Shown: piece by piece, positions 55,425-64,000 of the stretch | Layout: every line of letters begins with the position of its first letter | Position numbering within the stretch: position 1 is the first letter of the stretch | Assembly: GCF_963855985.1 (NCBI RefSeq) | Contig: NC_087119.1 | Coordinates: 3,078,001 to 3,142,000 of the forward strand | Direction of reading: 5' to 3' | Origin: Ostrinia nubilalis | Taxonomy: Eukaryota > Arthropoda > Insecta > Lepidoptera > Crambidae | Length of the DNA: 64,000 bases | Position numbers and translations under genes: made by a program | The notes under the pieces: generated by a model | The model's database searches: none | Seen by the model: the letters and a program-made list of their open reading frames with translations, nothing else | Told to the model about the DNA's origin: nothing

Positions 55425-56335
55425 GAATAAGTGAATAAAAATAAACACACAGTGCGCCAGTAACTGCATCTGCATTAACTGCACTCGTTGACAAGCAGGC
55501 TTAATATCGCGCATCCGATTAGCCGAGATAACTGGTGCTCATGAAAAACCTACAATGAGCTACGCAGTTGGGACGCACGGTAGAAAACAGGCCAAGTTAT
55601 AATAGCAGCTATGGTAGGGCTTGTTCCCATGAGTTTTTTGTGGGATCCCACATAAGTACGTGTTTTAATATTAACATACAAACATCCCGTTTTCCGATTC
55701 GTTCGAACTTGTAATTAATTAGACTTGCTTGAATTACTTGACCTTGATGCGTAGTTTTCCAGTATGTTTTGTTTTATAAAGCTGGGTAGGGACATTTGAA
55801 GATATAGAAAATTTTCTAACCAACTTTTATCTTTTTGGCCAGTACGTGTGGGAGAAGTGCCTATTTAACTTTGAATAGTATTTACATATAGTTAGAACCT
55901 GGCTTATTTTCAGCCAATTTGGAAAGATGTTTATTTATATAAAAAACAGTCTTATACATCAAGGAAATGGCCCGATAAAATGAGATTACACTTTTTGCGG
56001 CCACAATCTGCGTTGTTTCTTTAAAGGAAAAGAATGGCCGGTCGTCGAGTTGCTGCCATCAGTAATTGAATTATACCATCGATTTTCCATTAAAATGTTT
56101 TATGGAAGTAAATGTAAAAGTCTGGGGAGCGGCTAGCCCCACCCCAAGGCATTAAAATCAGTTTTGTTTTGCACTTGTACAATTATGTTGTTCGTAGTAG
56201 AGGGATTAAGTTTGGTATTGGGTTCGTAACTCGATAGTTTTGAGGATAATGTGACGTTGATTCTCAAATGTTAGGAGCTTTTACTTTCATGATCAATAAA
56301 AATGTTATTTCTGATGTCCGCAAAACTTTTTATTA
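55425..56335. other. No recognised gene
   Basis: AT-rich, with no feature I can support. Confidence 0.5.
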
Positions 56336-56574
56336 CTAGCCTGTGCCCGCGACTTCGTACGCGTGAAAATAGTTTGAATAATATTTCCCGTTTTTGCAAC
56401 ATTTTTTTTAGTCCATCCCTATTGGCTGTAGGGTAATGTTAGATAGTCTAAAGCCTTCCTCGAAAATAGGCTGTCCAACACAAACATTTTTCAAATCGGA
56501 CCAGTAGTTCCTGAGATTACCGCGTTCTACCTAACAAACAAACAAATTCTTCAGCTTTATTATATTAGTATAGA
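56336..56574 (-). mobile_element. Short Helitron (family of 29812-30029)
   Basis: On the minus strand: TCTATACTAATATAATAAAG (5' end 56574), AACTACTGGTCCGATTTGAA, GAGGAAGGCTTTAGACTAT, and ACGAAGTCGCGGGCACAGG with CTAG at 56336. Flanking A and T agree with Helitron insertion. Confidence 0.88.
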
Positions 56575-58326
56575 TAGATAATAAGCTCTTTAAGGACGTC
56601 ACTTGGTGAACATAGTATTTTGTGCAAGAGTACCTACGGTCCTTGTCGTCATCCACGGTTCCATGGTTCGAATAGTGACTTAATCAAATCAGTGGAATTA
56701 CATTATATTTGTCAAAACCTGCACCTCATCAGTGGCGAGCATTTATCTTATTTCCAAATTAGCGACTTTCAAAAATAGTCTCAACGTTTCTCTCTCATCC
56801 AAAACCTAGTTCAAATGTTAATACAATAAACTAAACACGGCTTATTCAAAAGAATACAATGTCTATTCATTTAAATTGTATACAGCAGCTTTATTACACT
56901 GTTAATCTATTTTATATTACAACTAAACTATAAAAACATGCTCTAGATTTTCCCACTTCATTAAATGTTTCCCTTTTTTTAGGAAAAGTATTCTAGTTTA
57001 TTGCGAATGGTGTCATGCCCTGCACAGTCTGCCCCAGTAAAATGCGCCGTTGCGGCGTGCAAGGGTGAAATAACCGCTCGGGCTTGTTTTAACACGTTAG
57101 TCGCCGGTTAATTATAAACTTTTTCGCAGGCCATTTGAGAGTTAAGATTTCACATTAGAAAAACATAATAAAGGTATGAAGAAAAAATCTAACAGTTAGA
57201 GCCGATTAACATTGCTTCGAAGAAGCGTATTTCCAAATTGGTTTTCACAAACTTATGGACGTAAGAAGCCTACTGAGGGAAAATTTGTTAAAATCCGTAA
57301 TCCTTTGAAGCCGTGGGCCGTGCTTATTGGAAAACTAAGAAGCGACCTATCGTTTAATTTTAATCTCTTTAGTTCGACCGAAACATGTTGAAATACGGCA
57401 ATACTACCACCGTTTTGCCGTCTACGCCACCTTTAATGCCAAATTTTTTAGACACAGTTCTCGTATATATCACTTGTATATTTTTATATCAAACTGTAAC
57501 CCATGCGAGCTGGTAAAGTATGATTTCTAAGATCGGCATAAAAATAATTATTATGACCTATAACTAAAATTAGTCCTGCATCCAGCGCCTTCCTGCAATC
57601 TTAAGGCCGGGTAGCAGAGAAAATGTCGAAAATGAGGTTTTCATTTTTCATTTTTGAGGTACTAAACAGTAAAATTAAAGGCTAAGATTTTTATTGGGCA
57701 TAGTTGAGGATATTTTCTAGGGCTATTAACGGATGGAAACACGATTTGATGAAGTTGACTCGATAGAATAAATTCCCAAAGTTACCTCTATTCGTTTTCT
57801 ATTTATGGTTTTATTTTTAAAATAAGCGATTTGAGATTCTAAATCTTTTACTAAACTAAAGTTCAGAAATAACTTGAGGGCTTTTAACGGATGAAATTTT
57901 TATATTGCGTCTTATTTAGTTACTATGTTAAAAAATGTGGAAAAAATCGTCCATGACGGCTTGGACAATCTCAATCAGTCGCGCGGTGGCGCTTACGGAG
58001 GACGGACGCGTGTCAGTTTTTTGGCCGTGACAGTTCGCGATTTGACAATATTTTTGACAATGATGACTTTGATGAGTCACAGTATAATAATATCAGTGTT
58101 ACTGGAGAAAGCTTAAATTTTTGATAATTAAAAATTATCAATTTTGTCTACCTATTGAAATTTAAATCGTTCGCATCCTTTTAAACGAAGACTCTACTCA
58201 TGATACATAGTACATTCCTCAAATATGAGACAAAACCAATGAGTTAAAATTACATTTTAATAGTACCTACCTACATACAATCGTCTTACACTCTTTAGAA
58301 GAGCACACTGACACAAATAAATAATA
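56575..58326. other. No recognised gene
   Basis: AT-rich. A minus-strand RTE scrap (CCTGCATCCAGCGCCTTCCT near 57577-57596) is present. The GC-rich patch at 57955-58040 has no splice-flanked frame. Confidence 0.4.
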
Positions 58327-58968
58327 AAAAATACTGTCTAAGGTCTGTAGCTAAAGGTCTAAGCTGTAAGATAGAAGAATCTTCTAGCCAAAAAGATTGC
58401 AGATGCAGCAGATGTCAACGGATTTAAAACTGGAGTTCATGTGACTCCTTGTAGACTTGAGTGTCTAGAGCGTCCCTTCCTCCACCATGCGTAAGAATTT
58501 TCACAAAAATACTGTCTAAGGTCTGTAGCTAAAGGTCTACGCTGCAAGATGGAAGAATCTTCTAACCAAAAAGATGGCAGATGCAGCAGATGTCAACGGA
58601 TTTAAAACTGGAGTTGATGTGACTCCTTGTAGACTTGAGTGTCTAGAGCGTCCCTTCCTCCACCATGCGTAAGAATTTTCACAAAAATACTGTCTAAGGT
58701 CTGTAGCTAAAGGTCTAAGCTGCAAGATAGAAGAATCTTCTAGCCAAAAAGATAGCAGATGCAGCAGATGTCAACTGATTTAAAACTTAGAGTTCATGTG
58801 ACTCCTTCTAGACTTGAGTCTCTAGAGCGTCCCTTCCTCCACCATGCGTAAAAGTTTCCAAAAATACTGTCTGAGGTCTGTAATAAAAGTCTAAACTGCA
58901 AGATAAAAGAATCTTTTAGCCAAAAACATGGCAGATGCAGCATATATCAACGGATTTAAGACTGGACT
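58327..58968. repeat. Tandem repeat, ~178 bp unit, about 3.6 copies
   Basis: AAAAATACTGTCTAAGGTCT marks unit starts at 58327, 58505, 58683 and, slightly diverged, 58860 (spacings 178, 178, 177). Each full unit contains GATGCAGCAGATGTCAACGG, CTGGAGTTCATGTGACTCC and CGTCCCTTCCTCCACCATGC. The first three are very similar; the last is more diverged and breaks off at about 58968. Short satellite-like array. Confidence 0.93.
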
Positions 58969-59885
58969 GGCACCACCTTGCAATGTCATCCTCTCATTGT
59001 TATCTGTAATGTAAATTATTTTTAAAATGTATTTAAAAAATAAAATGTTCGTTTTATTATTTCAATAATCTGACCTCTCAACTCAACTACACTACACAAA
59101 CACCTTTGTTCGCAACTGTACTGACGAAACCTCGATATTATACCGTTCATTTAAGATGGCAAGCTTTTTGCTGCGGTAATGCACTCCAGGTAACCGTGTG
59201 TGATGCTTATTGCTCATAGTGATTTTCGATACAGAGCCCCGTACATACGTTATACATAAATTATGGAAAGAAAACACCCATACCAATACAAACAAATATG
59301 TATGCAATTTTAGTATGATATTTTTATTTATTAATAAACAAAAAGACTGAACAAAATTGATGCGTGTACTGATTAATGTAATTAACCACATGCAAAGCTT
59401 TGTGAATTGCAACAACTATAATTTATTATCCAAGCTCTAAATAATCGCTACTACGAGTAACTGATCATAAAATGTTTTTCCAATCGCTCAAGGTCCCAAG
59501 GATCTACCGATAGGTCGGGTGACGTAATCTTGAAATTCTTTTAGCCGGCGCGGAACTTCCGGAAGGTCGGGTGACGCCACGCCTCTTTGAACCGTGTTTA
59601 CTTTGGCAGTTATATTCTATATTTATTCGATTCTAAAATATATTCCCAAAAATTTTGAAAGTTGTTTTAATTTGTAATACTTGGATATGATTTGTATTAG
59701 AAAGTGCTGTGAGTATTGTGACGCTTGAACGGAAGGAAGTCAACCTAACCTAACCAACTGCGTATTTCTATACTGTGTAGCCGCGAGAGCTCTTTGGCGC
59801 GCTGTCTTCGGCGAAGTATTGCGCGCGCAGATTTTGACAGCGCGAAATACCTACTTTAGCAGAAATACCAAGCCTTAATGAGCTC
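58969..59885. other. Spacer with two GGTCGGGTGACG motifs
   Basis: AGGTCGGGTGACG occurs near 59512 and 59563, 51 bp apart, in a GC-richer patch. A CCTAACCTAACC stretch (59744-59755) is too short to be a telomere repeat array. No gene is seen. Confidence 0.4.
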
Positions 59886-59974
59886 ATTTGTCCACCTTGT
59901 GAGCGGATGTTCTACTCTGGAATTCACGGGGAAGGCCTCTATGTTTAGCAGTGGATGTCCTGTGATGATGAAAT
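59886..59974 (+). mobile_element. RTE-type LINE 3' end, second case of 5' inversion
   Basis: CATTTGTCCACCTTGTGAGC (inverted part, 59886 to about 59922) is followed by ACGGGGAAGGCCTCTATG...AGCAGTGGATGTCC and GATGATGA in forward orientation. It is the same arrangement as at 13139-13337, in a shorter, more decayed copy. Confidence 0.6.
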
Positions 59975-60772
59975 TGTGTTGTCCTGCTGCTGTGGAGACT
60001 AAATGACCTGACGATGATAATGATCAAAGATGGTATCTAACAGCGCATTAAGGTAAAGAAGATTTCTGAGGCCAGTGATCTGTTATTCTGACCGCATGCG
60101 AACCCTTCTTTGCGTTAACACTTGTCTGGCGCTCTGCCAAAGCAGCTTATGTAGCTCATTTTTATAATTTAGGTATCTCTTTGGAAATATGCATCTTACA
60201 AATAACATTTTGCTCACCTAGAAAGTTTCTGCTGGTAAAATTCCCTTTGTCTATGAGGCTAACGCTTTGATCTTTAGAATCTGATCATGGATATCTTATA
60301 CTAGATCAGCCATATATTTTTACTATCTTAGGTTACTAATTGAACTAGTTCAGCGCCCGCCTAATGACCGAACATGCCCAAAAATATCACAAAAACGTTA
60401 ACCTATTTCGTTTCTAATTGTGCCAATTGACATTTCAGTATCACCTCAATAATATAAACAATGGTATAGACATTTGAAAGTTAGGAAATAATCGCAAAAA
60501 GAACTGCGGGATGAAATACAAACTAGCGCTGGCTGTTGGGTTTTGAACTTTGTGCGGTGGGTAATAAAGTCGATGGCTTTCGAATCGTCGCTGTGTACGA
60601 ATGTTAATATCGGGACCGCGGCTCGCTCCAGTGGGACTTCGGACCGGTGGTGTGGAGTCGGGAAACTGCTGCGTTTGTGGATGAGGCATAATAAATTAGA
60701 ACATTAAATAAATTGCATTACTTAAAAAAACAGTCACTACATTTATGGTTAATACTAGTGCGTCTTATCAAT
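59975..60772. other. No recognised gene
   Basis: Nothing beyond AT-rich sequence and an 82-codon minus frame (60689-60441) that starts with ATG, lacks a domain and has no splice context. Confidence 0.45.
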
Positions 60773-60780
60773 GGTAATAC

Positions 60781-61294
60781 CAGGCCTGTTCATCTCCGCG
60801 AGTTTACATCGAAAACAAAACACGCACGATGGCCCACCTACAGGATACTATTCGACAAGGCCTCACATACGAGCGAACATTGACTCACGCACGCGTATTC
60901 TTGTGTATGATGGAAGAAAATAAAGAAAATGGTGTACTAAATACTGTACAGTATTTAACTGCTTAAATAATAATAAAAACACAGAATGTACTTTTTAAGT
61001 TGCCTCCAGACACTGAGAGGTAAATAAGCAGTTAATATTATTCATGATAATTCATGCTAAATCATGTATTTCCTCCGCCATTTTCCGCAGTTTGGCACCT
61101 CACGTCACATCATTTTACCGAAGTCGGCCCTATAGCTTCGGCGCAGTGCCGATCACTGACGTTTGTCAACAAAATGGTGCTCGACTTTTGAGACAAGCTA
61201 AATTACACCATATTGTTAATGACATTGAGCATACATTTTTTTAAAAACCTTCGCGAAGTAAAACTTCTGTACGTAGTACTTATTATTATTCTGT
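60781..61294. mobile_element. Non-autonomous hAT element, copy B (inverted)
   Basis: CAGGCCTGTTCATCTCCGCG...TTATTATTATTCTGT, 514 bp, flanked by an exact 8 bp GGTAATAC at 60773-60780 and 61295-61302. It is the reverse complement of copy A (25453-25973) along its length. Confidence 0.92.
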
Positions 61295-61302
61295 GGTAAT
61301 AC

Positions 61303-61854
61303 TTAGATATTAAATCTTATTTTACTACTCTTCATTACGGGAATTTGGATTATAACATAATACTTACATTACACTACAAGTTACAACCCGAATAGACAAA
61401 TAGTAGAATAGATTTCGTAGATTGTAGCGCTCCATCCGTAGCAACTTCTCGTAGCATCCGGGATCAATAAGCTCGAGCTACAGACAAGAGATTAGACAGA
61501 TTTGATTTCGTAGTAGCTACGCTTTGCTCATTTTCATACAAGCATTTTTGTATTACGTTTTATCATAGCAATTCTATTTTTACGGGTACATAATTGCAGA
61601 AATCCCAAAACATTATTGGCAGATTTCATAATCATGTTTTAATTTTCTAAAATCTCTTGACCGAAGCAATGATCGCATCTAGATGTACGAGTATTTCCCT
61701 TAAAAAGTATACAGTACCGTCTTTTGTTAGATGTTAAAAAGTCTGTCAATTGATTAGTGGTGTCATCATGCCCTGCCCAATCAATGGTATGCTAATGTTT
61801 GATTGGATATATGTATTGTCTCATGGATTGGCTTTGCATTGAAATGCTCTATTC
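61303..61854. other. No recognised gene
   Basis: AT-rich; several CGTAGC motifs at 61418-61530 without a clear structure. Confidence 0.4.
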
Positions 61855-61934
61855 CAGGGGTTCCCAAAGTGTAGCCGCGGCGCACTAGCGCGCCGTAGAA
61901 AGATAAGAGGGGCGCTGTGTGTCAATCTTTTAAA

Positions 61935-62209
61935 CAGGGTACTCATTTAGCCGTGTAGCATGTAATGTATCAGATACTGTATCAAGTGAGTACATAGGCA
62001 CGAGCCCGCTGCGAGCTGCTCGCGCGTGGTTCGCAGGGAGATCGCAGCGACCCGCCGAGTGGCGGTATCACTGCGAGCACAAAGGCGGCTCGCAGTAGGA
62101 TCCAGGAGCTCGCAGCCAGATACGCGATGACCGTGGACGAGCCGTACTCACTTGAAGGTTGGTTACGGTACATGCTACGTTACGTGCTACATGGCAGGTG
62201 AGTACCCTG
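61935..62209. mobile_element. TIR element with CAGGGTACTCA ends
   Basis: CAGGGTACTCATTTAGCCGT and GTAGCATGTAATGTA at the left pair with the right end 62171-62209 (ACGTGCTACATGGC...TGAGTACCCTG). It is interrupted by the CAAGTGAGTAC element. Confidence 0.75.
61983..62154. mobile_element. Innermost GC-rich element with CAAGTGAGTAC ends
   Basis: CAAGTGAGTAC at 61983-61993 and GTACTCACTTG at 62144-62154 bound a GC-rich interior with GCTGCGAGCTGCTCGCG and GAGCTCGCAGCC. It may instead be a secondary palindrome of the CAGGGTACTCA element. Confidence 0.5.
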
Positions 62210-62325
62210 CCTTACGTCGCGTTGGCTCTTGAAAACCGTTGATACCATAACCCTCCCATGTCTTTACTCTTTACCCGCCCGTCTTTCGACTGTATCTTTT
62301 TCAAAAGGAAGGGCGCCGTGACAAA

Positions 62326-62433
62326 CGCCCGTATTCACAAACATTACTATGAGGTCTCACAGTGAGCTCTATTTAACGCTGTGCATTCGATTTGCTGCTT
62401 CACTTAAGCAAGCATCGTTTGTGAATACAGGCG
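62326..62433 (+). mobile_element. CGCCCGTATTCAC-family MITE, copy 4, internally deleted
   Basis: CGCCCGTATTCACAAACATT and AGCATCGTTTGTGAATACAGGCG are both present, but the GCGTGGACGCACAGGGTGAC block and ACCAATCACA found in the other copies are missing. Confidence 0.85.
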
Positions 62434-62492
62434 AAAATACTTCTGTAAGTGCGCCGCGGGATGAAAAAGATTGGGAACCAAAAGGGACCTTC

Positions 62493-62582
62493 ATTGGTTG
62501 GGTTTTTATGGCGGTCAAGCTGTAGATCCTGGCTACACCGGAGTCGCAGTGGTGGAAACGAGAGGTGGGAATAGTCCCGAAC
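62493..62582 (-). repeat. Dispersed repeat shared with 16139-16350
   Basis: The reverse complement of this segment (GGGACTATTCCCACCTCTCG...GGATCTACAGCTTGACCGC) matches the copy near 16 kb. Minus frames running through it are therefore not host genes. Confidence 0.6.
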
Positions 62583-63054
62583 CGAAAGGGAGCGAAGTGC
62601 GTCTCCAAAGCGCTCTACCATTTCGTGGCTGCGTGTACCGCGCGCCGCTCCACCGCCAACTTTTGTTCCCTTTGTGACGGGCTCACGTTATTATTAAAAA
62701 CAATAAATCGCCGAGGGCACCACCTACCACTATTGCTTCGCTTTCACTTCGCACCCCCTCACCCCCAACCCCCCAAGCACCCCGTATAATTACTGAAGTG
62801 AACGTGCGGCCTTATTTGAAAATTGCTGCTCAATTGTTGATTAGTTTTAGAATTTTTAATCCGATAAATACTATATTGGTCGTTTAGAGCCTAGGCTGTG
62901 AAAGGCGTTCTAATAACTTAACGAGAAGGCTTCGAAAGTGTACTGTCCGCGGTAGGTGTTTTGTAATGAAGAAACGATCGCCATAGGCTGAGTTCACACG
63001 GAATTAAGACCTTTTTTCTGTGTTGGTAAAGTGATGATTACTATCCTACTAACT
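62583..63054. other. GC-rich patch, no gene called
   Basis: Bases 62590-62800 are GC-rich (TGCGTGTACCGCGCGCCGC; C-rich CACCCCCAACC). Frames on both strands are open but lack ATG context and splice sites. A promoter or unrecognised repeat is possible. Confidence 0.35.
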
Positions 63055-63258
63055 AGCAAGGTTCTGGAATGGAGGCCGCGTACCGGAAACCGCAGCGTGG
63101 GACGTCCACCTACAAGGTGGACCGATGACATCGTAAAGGTAGCAGGGAAGCGCTGGACGCAGGCCGCTACCAATTGATCAACGTGGAAAACATTAGGGGA
63201 GGCCTATGTTCAGCAGTGGACGTCCTATGGCTGAAATGATGATGATGATGATGAATCC
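63055..63258 (+). mobile_element. RTE-type LINE 3' end, best-preserved copy
   Basis: The frame reads WRPRTGNRSVGRPPTRWTDD, then IVKVAGKRWTQAATN, one TGA in place of Arg, STWKTLGEAYVQQWTSYG and stop, followed by a GAT repeat. This is the C-terminal tail of an RTE-clade reverse transcriptase ORF, 5'-truncated. It serves as the reference for the rearranged copies at 1051, 13139 and 59886. Confidence 0.88.
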
Positions 63259-63444
63259 TACTAATATCCTACTAATATTATAAATGCGAAAGTTTGGATG
63301 TCTGGATGTTTGTTACTCTTTCACGCAAAAAGTACAGAACGGATTTTGTTGAAACTTTACAGTATTATTGTTTGTAACCCAGTTTAACATATAGGCTATA
63401 ATTTATGCCGATCTGTGACACAATTTCACGCGGGCAAAAGGTAG
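63256..63444 (+). mobile_element. Short Helitron inserted at the RTE tail
   Basis: TCCTACTAATATCCTACTAA and TATTATAAATGCGAAAG at the left (the first 11 bases are duplicated); AATTTCACGCGGGCAAAAGG and GTAG at the right, a mutated CTAG. It sits against the GAT tail of the RTE copy. Confidence 0.75.
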
Positions 63445-63908
63445 TTTGACTTATAAAACCAAGCAAGTCTCCGTAGGACCATTGCAATTGTACTTAGGTA
63501 AAATAGCAATGCTATTACTTAGTTTACTGACATGCCGGTCTTGGTGCGACTTCCCAAGCTTCTCGGTATCTTATCTACAATTATATTAGAAAGTAGTAAA
63601 CAGGTCTCTATACATAAATGCATACTGTCCATTAGTATCCATGTGTATTCCTTCTAGAGATTGGTCACACCTTTATTTATTTGTTACCTGTCTGTCATCA
63701 TTTTTGCAAAGGAGGAAATATTTTTTTTTCTCTTTTCACAATGGTGTCAATCAACTTAGAGTTACGTAGCTATTTCAGATGTTTCTGTGACGGTGGCTAG
63801 TAAGTTGTCTAGTCAATGACTAGAATGAAAATATCTTTGTCAAATCTAAAGCTTTTATTATTGACCAGTTGCCCACCCCTGGCCTACGTCTCTACAAGTT
63901 GAACATTA
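63445..63908. other. No recognised gene
   Basis: AT-rich sequence; no supported feature. Confidence 0.5.
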
Positions 63909-64000
63909 TAAATAACTTGAAAAAATCGAACTGCCTAAGGCGGGAATTGAACCCACGACCGTCCGCTTGCCGGGCGACTGCTCTTTCAACTGAGCTACTT
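63909..64000 (-). mobile_element. tRNA-derived SINE, cut by the window edge
   Basis: On the minus strand: an A box TAGCTCAGTTGAAAGAGC (63980-63997) and a B box GGTTCAATTCCC (63941-63952), followed by TTCGATTTTTTCAAGTTATT. Both Pol III boxes are close to consensus. The same tail is at 3160-3225. The tRNA-like 5' end lies outside the window, so a real tRNA cannot be fully excluded. Confidence 0.65.

Larger units (their letters stand above)
61855..62479. mobile_element. hAT-like element with CAGGGGTTCCCAA ends, host of three insertions
   Basis: CAGGGGTTCCCAAAGTG with GCCGCGGCGCAC at the left pairs with GTGCGCCGCGGGATG...ATTGGGAACC at the right. CAGGGGTTCCCAA is a typical hAT terminal motif. The extreme right tip is diverged and the target duplication cannot be identified. 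The body contains two nested TIR elements and a CGCCCGTATTCAC MITE. Confidence 0.65.

Noticed and set aside
59744..59755. CCTAACCTAACC, resembling the insect telomere repeat TTAGG
   Set aside because: Only about two and a half units; far too short for an interstitial telomere array.
62369..62789. Several 66-79 codon frames on both strands
   Set aside because: They cross the CGCCCGTATTCAC MITE and the dispersed repeat shared with 16139, so they are repeat-derived or chance.
63909..64000. tRNA gene on the minus strand
   Set aside because: A and B boxes are good, but the same sequence with its tail recurs at 3160, which marks a SINE. The 5' end is outside the window.

Overview
The window looks like intron and intergenic DNA from a moth or butterfly (Lepidoptera). 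It is AT-rich, has no bacterial-style gene packing, and almost every long reading frame lacks a plausible ATG. Its repeats are of types I know from lepidopteran genomes: short Helitrons running from a TC...AATATTATAAA start to a GCGGGC...CTAG end, RTE-type LINE ends whose last codons read VQQWTSYG-stop followed by GAT or AACA repeats, tRNA-derived SINEs, and MITE families with GGCTGAGTTGCACCA, ACAGGGTGTTAGGTAAA or CGCCCGTATTCAC ends. By hand tally about a third of the 64 kb is recognisable mobile DNA. Species and chromosome cannot be named.

Layout. 1-3.4 kb: a foldback element with ~229 bp inverted repeats, an RTE scrap folded into a perfect palindrome, a 1.2 kb TIR element carrying about ten GGACGAAAAC motifs, and SINE pieces. 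3.4-8.0 kb: a full-length hAT transposon with a perfect 8 bp target duplication. Its ZMYM/DUF4371-type transposase is broken by a frameshift and by a 518 bp mariner-type MITE. 8.4-9.1 kb: a CpG-rich stretch with two segments ending in strong splice donors, probably alternative first exons of a plus-strand gene. 9-32.9 kb: mainly quiet intron-like DNA, plus a four-layer transposon nest at 24.5-26.5 kb. 32.9 kb: a 53 bp internal exon encoding an HR1-like EGAENL peptide. 33-51 kb: dense SINEs, MITEs, Helitrons, hAT copies and a ~980 bp palindrome. 51.0-53.2 kb: a GC-rich exon-like block and another ATG-containing segment, both ending in splice donors. 54-64 kb: Helitrons, a 178 bp tandem repeat, hAT derivatives and a second nest.

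How the parts fit. The only host-gene evidence is a handful of plus-strand exon candidates with good splice sites, consistent with the 5' part of one or more long genes with several promoters. They cannot be joined into a protein from sequence alone. Everything else with strong support is mobile DNA. Many elements can be delimited to the base because target duplications survive, and several were copied in from families that have another member in this window. I did not find a clear new biological system; the best leads are the dissected hAT and MITE pair, the nested loci, the RTE copies with inverted 5' parts, and the unassigned exons.
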